The position numbers and the translations under genes are program-made. DNA of 64,000 nucleotides from Nonomuraea sp. SBT364 (lineage in GTDB: Bacteria; Actinomycetota; Actinomycetes; Streptosporangiales; Streptosporangiaceae). The stretch is from positions 1-64,000 of the forward strand of contig NZ_LAVL01000037.1 in NCBI RefSeq assembly GCF_001083785.1, written 5' to 3'. Shown one piece after another: positions 7,598 to 16,536 of this stretch (positions within the stretch are counted from its first letter, which is position 1; every line of letters begins with the position of its first letter). A model generated the notes under the pieces. That model worked only from the letters and a program-made list of their open reading frames with translations. It was not told the DNA's origin and did not search any database.

Positions 7598-8745
7598 GAC
7601 GCCCGCTCCAGCGCGCCCGCGAACGGCAGCTCGGCCCGTACGGTGAACCCGCCCTCGGCGCGGGGCGCGGCGCGCAGGCTGCCGCCGAGCGCGGTGACGC
7701 GCTCGCGCATGCCGAGCAGCCCGGTGCCGGGGACCGGCGGCCTGCCGGGGTCGGCGCGCCCGTCGTCGTCGACCTGGACGACCAGCGCGTCGGGCCGGTA
7801 GTCGACCCGGACCAGCGCGGAGGCCCGGCCGGCATGCCTGGTCACGTTGGTCAGCGCCTCCTGGACGATCCGGTAGGCGGCCCGGTCGACGTCGGGCGGC
7901 AGCTCGCGCCGCTCCCCGGTGAGCGTGACGGTGGCGGCCAGGCCCGTGGAGCGGGCCCGGTCGACCAGGTCGCCGAGCAGGTCGAGGCCGCTCCCGGCCG
8001 GCTCGTCGGCGGAGTCGCGCAGCACCTCCAGCGTGGCCCGCAGCTCGCGGATGGCGTCGCCGCCGGCCTCCTGGATGGCCAGCAGCGCGGCCGGCACCTC
8101 GTCGCCGCGCTTGCGCGCCAGGTGGATGGCCACCCCGGCCTGGACCTTGATGACCGAGATGCTGTGGGTGAGCGAGTCGTGCAGCTCCCTGGCGATGCGC
8201 AGCCGCTCCTCGCCCGCGCGGCGGCGGGCCGCCTCCTCGCGGGTGCGCTCGGCCTGAGCCGCCCGCTGCTCGGCCTGCTCCAGGTAGGCCTGGCGGTGCT
8301 TGCTCACGGTCGCGGCCACGCCCGCCGCGACGAACCAGCCGACCAGCAGGAAGGTGTCCTGCACGATCTCCTGCGAGGTCCTGGTGGCGTCGGTGGCCAG
8401 CCCGGCGGCCAGCGACCCGATCAGGAACACCACGCTCACGGCGATCGCCACCAGCCGGTGCCCGGTGCGGATGGCGGCGAACGAGCAGATCAGCACGGGG
8501 AACGCGGTCGGCGGCGTGGGCAGGGCCTGCGTCGCGTAGAGCAGCATGGCCGAGGCGGCGACGAGCAGGGACGGCACCGGCGCCCACCGCCAGGCGACCA
8601 GGGCGAGCGAGCCGACCAGGACGGCCACGTAGTCGAGCGGCCGCGTGCCGGGCGCGGCGAACACGACGATCAGCAGGACGGCGGCGACGACCGCCGCGAG
8701 CGTCACGTCGGCGGCGCCCGGCCGCCTGCCCTGCTCGAACCTCAT
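7594..8745 (-). CDS. NarL-family sensor histidine kinase (HisKA_3)
   Basis: A 383-residue membrane kinase. The first 140 residues contain about five hydrophobic helices with short loops, so the signal may be sensed in or at the membrane. A coiled segment rich in Ala, Glu and Arg follows, then the HisKA_3 H-box (RLRIARELHDSLTHSISVIKVQAG) and an HATPase domain (ALTNVTRHA, VDDDGRADPG, GTGLLGMRERV). It is the first gene of the pair with the LuxR-type regulator. The DesK/LiaS-like architecture is common in actinomycetes. Confidence 0.93.
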   Translation of the reverse strand: MRFEQGRRPGAADVTLAAVVAAVLLIVVFAAPGTRPLDYVAVLVGSLALVAWRWAPVPSLLVAASAMLLYATQALPTPPTAFPVLICSFAAIRTGHRLVAIAVSVVFLIGSLAAGLATDATRTSQEIVQDTFLLVGWFVAAGVAATVSKHRQAYLEQAEQRAAQAERTREEAARRRAGEERLRIARELHDSLTHSISVIKVQAGVAIHLARKRGDEVPAALLAIQEAGGDAIRELRATLEVLRDSADEPAGSGLDLLGDLVDRARSTGLAATVTLTGERRELPPDVDRAAYRIVQEALTNVTRHAGRASALVRVDYRPDALVVQVDDDGRADPGRPPVPGTGLLGMRERVTALGGSLRAAPRAEGGFTVRAELPFAGALERAS

Positions 8746-8932
8746 TCGAGCAGCCTAGAACGCGTCGGCGCGGCCGTCATCGGACCCAGGTCTGAGGTAC
8801 GGCTACTCCCTGTGCGGTAGTGGCCCCCACCGCGCTTCTCCGCTCGCCGTAGCACGGAAAGCCATCCCTTGCAGGACGACCGCGACCCCTCCCGGCCGCC
8901 ACGATGTGGCGCAGCCGTTGAAAGGAAACGCC

Positions 8933-9301
8933 ATGAGATTCCTCCCTGTCCTGCGTGCCGTAGTGGTTCTGCACGTGCTCGCCATGCTGGCCCAGTCGGT
9001 GACGGCGGGGTTGCTGCTGTCGTCGCCCGGCGGACGGCAGATGCATGTGCTGTCCGGCGTCGTGCTGCTGGTCGTCGGGCTGGCGCACCTGGTGGCGGCG
9101 ATCCTGGTGTGGCGTCCCGGCGGCGGGCCGGCCGCGTTCGTCGGCCCGGCGGTCGGCCTGCTGGTGTTCAGCGGGGTGGCGGCGGCCCTGGGCGGCATGG
9201 GGCTCAAGGTGCTGCACCTGCCGCTCGGTGTGCTCCTGTTCGGTGGCACGATCATGCAGCTCGGCCGGGTGCTGCCGCGCCGTGACCCGGTGGCGGCATG
9301 A
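8933..9301 (+). CDS. Small four-helix membrane protein
   Basis: A polypeptide of about 122 residues, almost wholly hydrophobic, with four predicted membrane helices (LRAVVVLHVLAML, LSGVVLLVVGLAHL, FVGPAVGLLVFSG and LPLGVLLFGGTIM). GAAAGGA precedes ATG 8933, which decides the start. Its stop overlaps the multicopper oxidase ATG (ATGA), so the two are translationally coupled. The family is not recognised by name. It may help a copper or electron-transfer function of the oxidase, which is inference from context. Confidence 0.72.
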   Translation: MRFLPVLRAVVVLHVLAMLAQSVTAGLLLSSPGGRQMHVLSGVVLLVVGLAHLVAAILVWRPGGGPAAFVGPAVGLLVFSGVAAALGGMGLKVLHLPLGVLLFGGTIMQLGRVLPRRDPVAA

Positions 9302-10758
9302 CGCTGTCGAGACGGCGGGCGCTGCGGCTGTTCGGGCTCGGCGCCGTCGCGGCGGCCGGACTGCCCGGCTGCTCGCTGTTCGAAGGCACGCCGCAGCCCC
9401 AGCTCCTGGCGAGCACCGCGCCGCTGCCCAAGCCGTACGCGGTGCCGCTGCCGGTGCCGGAGATCGCCAAGCCGTCCCGCACGACCGGCGGCGTCGACTA
9501 CTACGACCTGGCGCCGCGCGCCGCCGACGTGGAGATCCTGCCCGGCCTGAAGACCCGCGTCTGGGGGTACGGCGGCAGCTTCCCCGGCCCCACCATCGAG
9601 GCGCGCAGCGGCCGCAGGACCGTGGTGCGCCTGGCCAACGAGCTCGACGTGCCGACCGTCATGCACCTGCACGGCGGGCACACCCCGCCGGAGTCCGACG
9701 GCTACCCCACGGACCTGGTGCGACCGGCCGGGCGGCGCGACTACGACTTCCCGCTCGACCAGCGGGCCGCCACGCTCTGGTACCACGACCACCGCATGGA
9801 CTACACGGGCCCGCAGGTGTGGCGCGGCCTCGCCGGGTTCTTCCTGGTGCGCGACGCCGAGGAGGAGGCGTTGCCGCTGCCCGCCGGGGAGCGCGACCTG
9901 CCGTTGATGATCTGCGACAGGTCCTTCTCCGAGGACGGCCAGATGCCCTACCCGGGTCACGGGGACAGGCCGGGCGCCCTGGAGCCGTACATGGGCGGTG
10001 TGCTCGGCGACGTCATCCTGGTCAACGGCGCGCCCTGGCCGGAGCTCCGGGTGGCCCGAGCCCGCTACCGGCTGCGACTGCTCAACGCCTCGAACGCGCG
10101 CACGTACGAGCTGTCCACGGGCGGCCCGATCGTGCGGATCGGCAGCGACGGCGGGCTGCTGACCGGGCCCGTCACGGTCCGGCAGGTGCGGCTGGCGCCC
10201 GCCGAACGGGTGGACGTGATCGTCGACTTCGCCGCGCACAAGGTCGGGGACCAGGTCGAGCTGCGCAATCTCGCGGGGGAGGGGCCGCAGGCCAGGGTGA
10301 TGAGGTTCGTCGTGGACCGGGACGCCCGCGACGACTCGGCGGTGCCCGCCAAGCTGTCCACGATCGAGCGGCTGGACCCGGCCAAGGCCGCCGTCACCCG
10401 TGACTTCGAGTTCAGCAGCGGCAGCATGCACGGCGGCACCGGCTGGCTGATCAACGGCAAGCCGTTCGATCCGAAGCGGATGGACGCCAGGCCGAAGCTG
10501 GGCGACACCGAGGTCTGGCGGCTGTCGAGCGACGTCGCCCACCCCGTCCACCTGCATCTGGCGCACTTCCAGGTGCTGTCGGTGAACGGGAAGCGCCCGG
10601 CGGGACCGCCGGAGTGGAAGGACACCGTCGAACTGCGCGACGCCCAGACCGTGGAGATCGTCACCCGGTTCACGGGCTACAAGGGCCGGTACGTCTTTCA
10701 CTGCCACAACCTGGAGCACGAGGACATGGCCATGATGGCCAACTTCGAGGTCGTGTGA
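9298..10758 (+). CDS. Tat-exported multicopper oxidase lipoprotein
   Basis: A 486-residue laccase/CueO-type oxidase. The N-terminus has a Tat motif (SRRRALRLFG) and a lipobox (GLPGC, Cys25), so it is probably exported folded and lipid-anchored. Copper motifs appear in order: HLHGGHTPPESDG, LWYHDHRMDY, HPVHLHLAHFQVL and the C-terminal HCHNLEHEDMAMM. Together these give the type 1, 2 and 3 sites with a Met axial ligand. It oxidises phenols or metal ions using dioxygen. The upstream membrane gene is coupled to it; no copper chaperone is adjacent. Confidence 0.93.
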   Translation: MTLSRRRALRLFGLGAVAAAGLPGCSLFEGTPQPQLLASTAPLPKPYAVPLPVPEIAKPSRTTGGVDYYDLAPRAADVEILPGLKTRVWGYGGSFPGPTIEARSGRRTVVRLANELDVPTVMHLHGGHTPPESDGYPTDLVRPAGRRDYDFPLDQRAATLWYHDHRMDYTGPQVWRGLAGFFLVRDAEEEALPLPAGERDLPLMICDRSFSEDGQMPYPGHGDRPGALEPYMGGVLGDVILVNGAPWPELRVARARYRLRLLNASNARTYELSTGGPIVRIGSDGGLLTGPVTVRQVRLAPAERVDVIVDFAAHKVGDQVELRNLAGEGPQARVMRFVVDRDARDDSAVPAKLSTIERLDPAKAAVTRDFEFSSGSMHGGTGWLINGKPFDPKRMDARPKLGDTEVWRLSSDVAHPVHLHLAHFQVLSVNGKRPAGPPEWKDTVELRDAQTVEIVTRFTGYKGRYVFHCHNLEHEDMAMMANFEVV

Positions 10759-10759
10759 G

Positions 10760-11236
10760 TCACAGGCAGGCGGGCGGCCGGTCGGAGGGCGGCCACACGT
10801 AGCCCAGGTCGTCCGGGTCGGCGCCGAAGAACGGCCGGTAGAAGGCCGGGTCCTTGCGCAGCAGGGCCGAGCGGTGGCTGAGGTGCAGGGCCGGGTCGCC
10901 GAGCCACGGCGGCAGCTCCCCGGCCAGCGCCAGCTCGGGCTGGGACCGCACGTCGCCGGTGCCGCAGGTGTCGGCCAGCTCGTGCGTCATCGTGGCGGCG
11001 CAGGTGTCGGCCCGGCCGGTGGAGCACCAGTGCCCGCACACCTCCAGGCCGTAGCGGACCAGGGCCTCCTCGTAGCCGGCCCACATCTTGACCGCCGGGT
11101 GGTGCCGCCAGCCGTAGCCGGGGACGGTCAGCGCGCGCAGGATCTGCAGCGCCTCGACGCGCTGCTTGCCCAGGCGCAGCGGGTCGAGCACCCGGGCCGT
11201 GCGGGTGAAGTCGGGAAAGGGCAGGAAAGTCTGCAC
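10760..11236 (-). CDS. MSMEG_6728-like protein (pyrimidine-dimer glycosylase superfamily)
   Basis: A 158-residue protein that begins MQTFLPFPDFTRTARVLDPLRLGKQRVEALQIL. This is the signature of the actinobacterial family related to the small pyrimidine-dimer DNA glycosylase fold. Other conserved blocks are GYGWRHHPAVKMWAGYEEAL, ALLRKDPAFYRPFF and GYVWP. The early Thr, and the Arg and Lys after it, recall the catalytic N-terminus of T4 endonuclease V, but activity is not shown. It is convergent with the oxidase gene, leaving almost no gap. Confidence 0.8.
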   Translation of the reverse strand: MQTFLPFPDFTRTARVLDPLRLGKQRVEALQILRALTVPGYGWRHHPAVKMWAGYEEALVRYGLEVCGHWCSTGRADTCAATMTHELADTCGTGDVRSQPELALAGELPPWLGDPALHLSHRSALLRKDPAFYRPFFGADPDDLGYVWPPSDRPPACL

Positions 11237-11255
11237 ACTGTCTGTGCTTCCCCGA

Positions 11256-11972
11256 TCACCGTCCGGACATGTGGGCGTCGAGGAGGGCGCTGAGCGCGGC
11301 GGCGGCGCCGAGCAGCGCCCTGGAGCGGGCCTCGATGCCGGCCTCCCTGGCGGCCAGCGCCGTGGCGACGTCGTCCCAGCGCCGGGCCCTGCGGAGTTCC
11401 GGCATGAGGGCCCGGAGCGGGGCGATGCGGTAGCCGGCCAGCCGGAGCTGGTGCACGATCCGGGCGTCCCGCACCTGGGCCGGCGTGTAGCGCCGCGCCC
11501 CGCGCGCCGGGGCGCGGCCTGGGACGACGAGCCCCTCCGCGTCCCAGTGGCGCAGCGTCGACGGGCGCACGCCGAGAGCGGCGGCGAGCTCGGAGACGGT
11601 CATCGAATCGGACGGGCGCACGCCTTCGATCGGCTCGGCGGAGATCTTCCGGGCGGCCTCCTGGGCCTGCCGCAGCTCCCGGCGTTCGGCGTCGAGCCGG
11701 GCGTGCGCCGCGTCGAGCAGCGCGAGCACCCCCGTGGCCGGGAACCGGTGGGCGGCCCGGACGATCTTCTTGGCCTCGACGGGGCCCACCCCGGCCGCGA
11801 GTGCCCGGTAGGCCAGCGCCGACTGGAGGTGGATCTCCCCGTAGACCCGGTAGCCGCTGGCGGTGCGCGCCGCCGGTGGAAGCACGCCGTCACGCTCCAG
11901 GTTGCGCACCTGCTGGACGGAGCAGCCTGCCCGGCGCGCCACGTCGACAGTGCGCCAATGGAGACCTGCCAC
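11256..11972 (-). CDS. MerR-family regulator with two helix-turn-helix segments
   Basis: A 238-residue regulator. Residues 5-75 form a MerR winged helix (TVDVARRAGCSVQQVRNLERDGVLPP). A second complete one starts near residue 120 (MTVSELAAALGVRPSTLRHWDAEGLVVP, YTPAQVRDARIVHQLRLAGY). A short helical linker separates them and the C-terminus is a short helix. Canonical MerR proteins carry one DNA-binding domain and dimerise through a long C-terminal helix. GTG 11972 is chosen because GAGGGG lies seven bases upstream. The ligand is unknown. The divergent DUF6194 gene is its likely neighbour target. Confidence 0.85.
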   Translation of the reverse strand: MAGLHWRTVDVARRAGCSVQQVRNLERDGVLPPAARTASGYRVYGEIHLQSALAYRALAAGVGPVEAKKIVRAAHRFPATGVLALLDAAHARLDAERRELRQAQEAARKISAEPIEGVRPSDSMTVSELAAALGVRPSTLRHWDAEGLVVPGRAPARGARRYTPAQVRDARIVHQLRLAGYRIAPLRALMPELRRARRWDDVATALAAREAGIEARSRALLGAAAALSALLDAHMSGR

Positions 11973-11998
11973 CCTGAATCCCCTCGACACCGGCCCTG

Positions 11999-12016
11999 AA
12001 GTCTCCACAAGGACTT
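11999..12016. promoter_or_regulatory. Inverted repeat AAGTC-N8-GACTT, candidate MerR operator
   Basis: The arms AAGTC and GACTT are separated by eight bases. They lie in the 63-base gap between the double-HTH MerR gene (minus) and the DUF6194 gene (plus), within about 20-40 bases of both start codons. MerR operators usually sit between the -35 and -10 elements of the regulated promoter. The assignment rests on position and symmetry only. Confidence 0.35.
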
Positions 12017-12035
12017 TAATGCAACGCTGGAACAC

Positions 12036-12497
12036 ATGAAGAAAGAGGAGATCATCGAGTTCGTGGCGGACCTGGACGGCGTCCTGACCCTCAGGCCGGG
12101 GCCCGGGGACGGCACGCCGGAGCTCGCCTGGGGCGACACGTTCTTCTACTACTCGCCCGACGGCGTCGTCCCGACGACGACGCAGCCGTTCGCGACCGTC
12201 GTGACCAAGAACTACCCGGACGACGAGGCGTCGCGCCTGGACCGGCCGGACGCCTTCCGCGTGAACGTGGCCGCCGGGAAGGACGCGTTCGTCCGGTGGA
12301 CCGGTCACGCCCCCCGCGAGCCCGCGACCACCGATCCCAGCACCGTGGACACCGTGATCGCGCACCCCGTCTACGGCGCCCAGGGCTGGCTGGCCGTGGT
12401 GAACCCGGGCCCGCGCACCGAAGAGACGCTCCGTGAACTGCTGAGCAAGGCTTACGAGCTGGCCCGCGCGCGCTACGAGCGGCGTGCCGAGGACTGA
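12036..12497 (+). CDS. DUF6194 family protein
   Basis: A 153-residue soluble protein of the actinobacterial DUF6194 family, related in feel to MmcQ/YjbR-like proteins. It begins MKKEEIIEFVADLDGV, has the central block FFYYSPDG and VVTKNYPDDEASRLDRPDAFRVN, and ends with an AHPVYGAQGWLAVVNPG segment. No catalytic motif is apparent. It is transcribed away from the double-HTH MerR regulator. Its last 25 bases overlap the convergent PAP2 phosphatase gene. Confidence 0.8.
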   Translation: MKKEEIIEFVADLDGVLTLRPGPGDGTPELAWGDTFFYYSPDGVVPTTTQPFATVVTKNYPDDEASRLDRPDAFRVNVAAGKDAFVRWTGHAPREPATTDPSTVDTVIAHPVYGAQGWLAVVNPGPRTEETLRELLSKAYELARARYERRAED

Positions 12498-13177
12498 TCC
12501 GCGTCCAGGCGGTCCGCCGGCGGCGGGGGCGAGCCGGCGCGCCGCCACCTCTCGAACCCCGCCACGGTGGCGGCGATCACGGCCACGCCCAGCATCACGC
12601 CCGCGACGACGTCGCTGACGTAGTGCACGCCCAGCGCCACCCGCGTGCACGCCACCGTCACCACCAGGAACCAGGCGATCGCCCAGGCCGCCGCCCGGGC
12701 CCGGGGCCGCAGCAGCGGCAGCGCGGTCAGCACGATCACCCCCGCGCCGAGCGTCACGTTGAGCGCGTGCCCGGAGGGGAAGGAGTCGCCCTCGGCCAGG
12801 GCCACGGGATCGGGCAGGTCCGGCCGCGCCCGATCCACGATGATCTTCATCAGGGCGCCGAGCAGGCCGCCGACGGCCATCGTCGTGACAGCCCAGAGCG
12901 CCATCCGCCGCGCCCCCCGCCGCACCAGCCAGATCGCCAGCAGCACGACCGCCACCCGCCACGACAGCGGCCCGAACGCGTCGGTCCACACGATGAGCGC
13001 GTTGGTGACGTCCGGATTGGCCTGCGCGTACGCGTGCAGCCGCCGCGCCACGCCCGCGTCCAGCTCGTTGAGCGGCATCCTGGCCACGACGAGCAGCAGC
13101 ATGAACGGCACCATGAGCGCCGCCACGGTGGCGGAGGCGATCGTCAGCCGCACCCCCAGGCCCATCTCGTCCCGCAT
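12473..13177 (-). CDS. PAP2-superfamily membrane phosphatase
   Basis: A 234-residue integral membrane phosphatase with five or six helices. It has the three signature motifs of phosphatidic acid phosphatase type 2: KIIVDRARP (KxxxxxxRP), PSGH, and TRVALGVHYVSDVVAG (SRxxxxxHxxxD type, with Thr replacing Ser). The catalytic His is in GVHYVSD. Likely substrates are lipid phosphates such as undecaprenyl pyrophosphate or phosphatidate. A transmembrane head precedes the catalytic core. The end overlaps the convergent DUF6194 gene. Confidence 0.9.
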   Translation of the reverse strand: MRDEMGLGVRLTIASATVAALMVPFMLLLVVARMPLNELDAGVARRLHAYAQANPDVTNALIVWTDAFGPLSWRVAVVLLAIWLVRRGARRMALWAVTTMAVGGLLGALMKIIVDRARPDLPDPVALAEGDSFPSGHALNVTLGAGVIVLTALPLLRPRARAAAWAIAWFLVVTVACTRVALGVHYVSDVVAGVMLGVAVIAATVAGFERWRRAGSPPPPADRLDADQSSARRS

Positions 13178-13218
13178 GCACCGCGGCTACCCGATCAGGC
13201 GGCGATCAGTCCGACAAT

Positions 13219-15357
13219 GTGATCGTGCCGGAATTATCCAGACGGTCGTTCCTCCAGCTCGCCGCCGCCGGAGCGCTGATCCCCCCGGGCGACCCCTTCG
13301 AGCCGCTGCGCCGCCACTGGCGCGAGGTGACCCTGGACGGCCGGACCCCCGGCGCGGCCGCCGGGCACGCCCGCACGATGGCCCCCGCCGCCGGGCACCT
13401 CTGGCCCGGCCTGCCCTATCCCTCGCTCAAGGCGACCCCGGCCCGCCTCCTGGCCATGGCCCGCGCGCACGCACTCACCGGCGACGCCGGCGTGGCCGCC
13501 GCCGTCGCTACCGGCCTCGACCACTACCGCCGCCACGTCTACACGGCGGGCGCCGACCCCGTGGGCAACTGGTGGGACTGGGAGATCGGCGCCCCGGCCA
13601 AGCTGCTCGACGCCGCGCTCCTCATCGGCGCGCGGGACGACGGGCTGGCCGAGGCCGTGGACCACTTCGTCCCGGAAAGCCGCCTCGCCGACTACAGCGG
13701 CACCAGCACCGGCGCCAACCGCGTGGACCTGTGCACGGTGACGCTCCTGCGCGCGATCCTCACCGCCGACCCCGCCAAGGCCCGGCTCGCCACCCGGGCG
13801 CTCTCCCCCGTCTTCCGGTACGTGAGCGAAGGCGACGGGCTCTACCGCGACGGCTCGTTCATCCAGCACACCACCGTCCCCTACCAGGGCGGGTACGGGA
13901 CGGTCATGCTAGAGGGGCTGGCGACGCTGCTCGCGGTGCTGCGCGGCTCGCCCTGGGAGATCACCGACCCGGGCAGGCGGATCGTGTTCGACAGCGTGGA
14001 GCGGTCGTTCGCGCCGTTCGTGCACGACGGCGTGTGCATGGCGCTGGTCGGCGGGCGCGGCGTCACCCGGGGCCCGGACGGCGGCCACGCCCGCGGGCTG
14101 CGGCTCGCCTCGGCGATCCTGCTGCTGGCCGAGTCGGCCGGTCCGGGCGAACGGTCCCGCTGGCAGGCCATGGTCAAGGGCTGGGCGGTACGCAATCCGT
14201 ACCTGCTGGACGACGCCCGGATCGGCCGCGTGGTGGACGACGGCGCGGTCGCGGCGGCGGCGGAGCCGGTCGGGCACCGGCTGCTGCCGATGAGCGCCCG
14301 CGCCGTGCACCGCAGGCCCGGCTGGTGCGCGGCCCTCAGCATGGCGTCGCACCGGATCGCGCACTACGAGCACGGCAACGGCGAGAACGTACGCGGCTGG
14401 CACACCGGCTCCGGGATGCTCCACTGGTGGGGCGAGGGGCACCGGGACCAGTACGCGGGCACGTTCTGGCGAGACGTCGACCCCTACCGGCTGCCGGGCA
14501 CGACGGTCTCGGCCCGGCGGCTGCCCGAGGCCGGGGGCGGGGCGTGGGGCGAGCCGTGCCCGCCGGTGCGGTGGGTCGGCGGCGCCACCGACGGCACGTA
14601 CGCCACCGTCGGGCAGCATCTGCGCGGGCTGGAGAGCACGCTCGACGCGTTCAAGTCGTGGTTCTTCCTGGACGACGCCGTGCTCTGCCTGGGGGCGGGG
14701 ATCACCTGCTTCGACGGGGCGGTGGTGGAGACCGTCGTGGACAACCGGCGCAGCGGCGCGCGGCTCACCACCGGCGACGGCTGGGCGCACCTGGACGGCC
14801 ACGGCGGCTACGTGGTGTCCGGCGTGCGCACCCGGCGGGCCGGCGGGCACGTCGTCCTCTGGCTCGACCACGGGCTCAACCCCTTCGGCGCCGGGTACGC
14901 CTACACGCTGCTGCCGAACGCCTCCGAGGCCGCCACCCGCGAACGGGCGGCCGATCGCGGGTGGGCGCGGCTGCTCGCCAACACCGCCCGCGTGCAGGGC
15001 GTGCGCGTGCCGTCGCTGGGGCTCACCGCGGTCAACTTCTGGACGGCGGGCACGGCCGGGCCGCTCACCGCCTCCGCGCCCTGCGCCGTCCTGGTCAGGG
15101 AGCGGGACGACGGCACCGCCACCGTGAGCGTGTCGGACCCCCGGCGCGACCTCGACGAGCTGACCGTGAACTGGGACCGGCCGGTCTCCCGGGTGCTCCG
15201 CGCCGATCCGCTGCTGGTCCGAGCCACCACGGGGGCGCGGGCCGTGCTCACCTTCGGCCGGCTCGCCACCCGGGGCGGCGCGTCGGAGACCGTCACCCTG
15301 CGGCTCGCAGCACGGCCAGCCAGCGGCCCCGCTCCGGACCGCAGCCGGCACTGGTGA
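13219..15357 (+). CDS. Polysaccharide lyase family 8 (hyaluronate/chondroitin/xanthan lyase-like)
   Basis: A 712-residue exported lyase. A Tat-type signal (SRRSFLQLAAAGA) leads the protein. The alpha/alpha-toroid region carries the PL8 motifs NWWDWEIGAP, TGANRVDLC with the catalytic Asn, and GSFIQHTTVPYQGGYG with the catalytic His and Tyr. NGENVRGWHTGSGMLHWW follows, and the C-terminal half is the beta-sandwich. PL8 enzymes cleave uronate-containing polymers by beta-elimination. It is somewhat shorter than the usual 750-800 residues and lacks extra carbohydrate-binding modules. Its end overlaps the convergent methyltransferase gene by about 65 bases. Confidence 0.9.
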   Translation: MIVPELSRRSFLQLAAAGALIPPGDPFEPLRRHWREVTLDGRTPGAAAGHARTMAPAAGHLWPGLPYPSLKATPARLLAMARAHALTGDAGVAAAVATGLDHYRRHVYTAGADPVGNWWDWEIGAPAKLLDAALLIGARDDGLAEAVDHFVPESRLADYSGTSTGANRVDLCTVTLLRAILTADPAKARLATRALSPVFRYVSEGDGLYRDGSFIQHTTVPYQGGYGTVMLEGLATLLAVLRGSPWEITDPGRRIVFDSVERSFAPFVHDGVCMALVGGRGVTRGPDGGHARGLRLASAILLLAESAGPGERSRWQAMVKGWAVRNPYLLDDARIGRVVDDGAVAAAAEPVGHRLLPMSARAVHRRPGWCAALSMASHRIAHYEHGNGENVRGWHTGSGMLHWWGEGHRDQYAGTFWRDVDPYRLPGTTVSARRLPEAGGGAWGEPCPPVRWVGGATDGTYATVGQHLRGLESTLDAFKSWFFLDDAVLCLGAGITCFDGAVVETVVDNRRSGARLTTGDGWAHLDGHGGYVVSGVRTRRAGGHVVLWLDHGLNPFGAGYAYTLLPNASEAATRERAADRGWARLLANTARVQGVRVPSLGLTAVNFWTAGTAGPLTASAPCAVLVRERDDGTATVSVSDPRRDLDELTVNWDRPVSRVLRADPLLVRATTGARAVLTFGRLATRGGASETVTLRLAARPASGPAPDRSRHW

Positions 15358-15910
15358 ACCCGCTGGAGAGCGCCACCCGCTCGATGTCCGCCGCCGACAC
15401 CACCGCCCAGCCGAACCACTCGCCGACCGCCGCGCCCCGGCGCAACCGGACCCGGTCCACCCGGCTCCTGACGCCGGGCGGCTCGACCTCGGCAACGACC
15501 GTGCCGCCCGGCCGGACGAGCTGCCTGACCCGGCGCAGCAGCGCGCCGGGGTCGCCGCCGATGCCGATGTTGCCGTCGGCCAGCAGCGCCGTCGCCCACC
15601 GGCCGCTGCCGGGCACCTCGTCGAACACGTCCCGCAGCAGCGCGAACCCGCCCGCCCGGCGGGTCAGCGCGACCGCGTGCGGCGTGATGTCGATGCCCAG
15701 CGCGTGCACGCCGCGCCGGGCCAGCGCCGCGGTCAGCCGGCCCGGCCCGGAGCCGATGTCGAGCGTCGGCTCCGCGCACCGGGCCAGGATCGCCTCGTCG
15801 CCGTCGATCGGCTCGAACCAGCGGGCGGCCTCCAGCACGACGCGGGTGCCGTCCACGTACTCGATCTCGGCGCTCGCCCCGCCGAGCGCGTCGGCGTAGA
15901 TCTGCCCCAT
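15293..15910 (-). CDS. Class I SAM-dependent methyltransferase
   Basis: A 205-residue methyltransferase. The SAM-binding motif I is TLDIGSGPGRLTAALARRG, followed by LGIDITPHAVAL and the post-II segment LRRVRQLVRPGGTVVAEVEPPG. It begins MGQIYADALGGA; the ATG overlaps the upstream stop by one base (TGATG), so it is coupled to the DUF2064 gene. In actinomycetes such genes often accompany DUF2064 transferases and GT87-like mannosyltransferases. The acceptor is unknown. Confidence 0.85.
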   Translation of the reverse strand: MGQIYADALGGASAEIEYVDGTRVVLEAARWFEPIDGDEAILARCAEPTLDIGSGPGRLTAALARRGVHALGIDITPHAVALTRRAGGFALLRDVFDEVPGSGRWATALLADGNIGIGGDPGALLRRVRQLVRPGGTVVAEVEPPGVRSRVDRVRLRRGAAVGEWFGWAVVSAADIERVALSSGFTSAGCGPERGRWLAVLRAAG

Positions 15911-16536
15911 CACCGGGCGGCCTCCCGCAGCGCGGCGGCGAACAGCGACCCGGGCGCCAGCCCGGCCACGGCGGCGGCGTCGGCGGCCGTGTCGACGTCG
16001 ACCAGCTCGGGCAGGACGCGCACGGCCAGCCCGGCCCGCTCCAGCCGGTCGAGCTGGACCTTGCCGGTCTCCGGATGCGACATCGGCACCCCCAGCAGCA
16101 GCGCCGGATCGGGCGCCCGGAGCCCGAGCAGCCAGAACCCGCCGTCGGCGGCCGGGCCGAACACCGCGTCGTCGTCGTCCAGCGCCCCGGCGGCCACGCC
16201 GAGCAGCTCCGGCGTCACCTGCGGCGTGTCCATGCCGATCAGCACCACCGGCTCCGGCAGCAGCCGGTAGGCGTCGGAGAAGGCCGCCGCCAGCCGCTCG
16301 TCCAGCCCGGCGCCACGCTGCGGGATCACCACGAACCCGGCGGGCAGCCACCGCCCGGGCAGCCCGTCGAGGGCGAGCACCCGCTGCGCGGCGGGTGTGG
16401 CGGCCACCGCCCGCAGGCTGTCGGCCAGCGCCGCCTCGGCGAGCGCCGCCGCCTGGCCGGGGCTGAACGGCGGCGTCAGCCGGGTCTTCACCCGCCCCGC
16501 CACCGGCTCCTTAGCGATGATCACGATCTGCGCCAT
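15910..16536 (-). CDS. DUF2064/TIGR04282-type glycosyltransferase
   Basis: A 208-residue protein with a GT-A-like nucleotide-sugar fold. It begins IVIIAKEPVAGRVKTRLTPPF, which is the nucleotidyltransferase-like entry motif, then shows RGAGLDERLAAAF, LIGMDTPQVTPELL (DxD-like acidic cluster) and FGPAADGGFWLLGLR. These are the conserved blocks of the family named after arsenosugar synthesis genes. Here it is first of a two-gene unit with the methyltransferase, next to the GT87-like gene. An arsenic role is not supported by the context. Confidence 0.85.
   Translation of the reverse strand: MAQIVIIAKEPVAGRVKTRLTPPFSPGQAAALAEAALADSLRAVAATPAAQRVLALDGLPGRWLPAGFVVIPQRGAGLDERLAAAFSDAYRLLPEPVVLIGMDTPQVTPELLGVAAGALDDDDAVFGPAADGGFWLLGLRAPDPALLLGVPMSHPETGKVQLDRLERAGLAVRVLPELVDVDTAADAAAVAGLAPGSLFAAALREAAR

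Noticed and set aside
9045..10403. A long open frame antiphase to the multicopper oxidase, and similar long frames opposite most genes
   Set aside because: Arg/Ala/Gly-rich translations with no motifs; expected shadows of real genes in high-GC DNA.
15910..16536. Arsenosugar biosynthesis gene
   Set aside because: The family name suggests it, but no arsenic-related gene is nearby; the context is glycan or glycolipid transfer.
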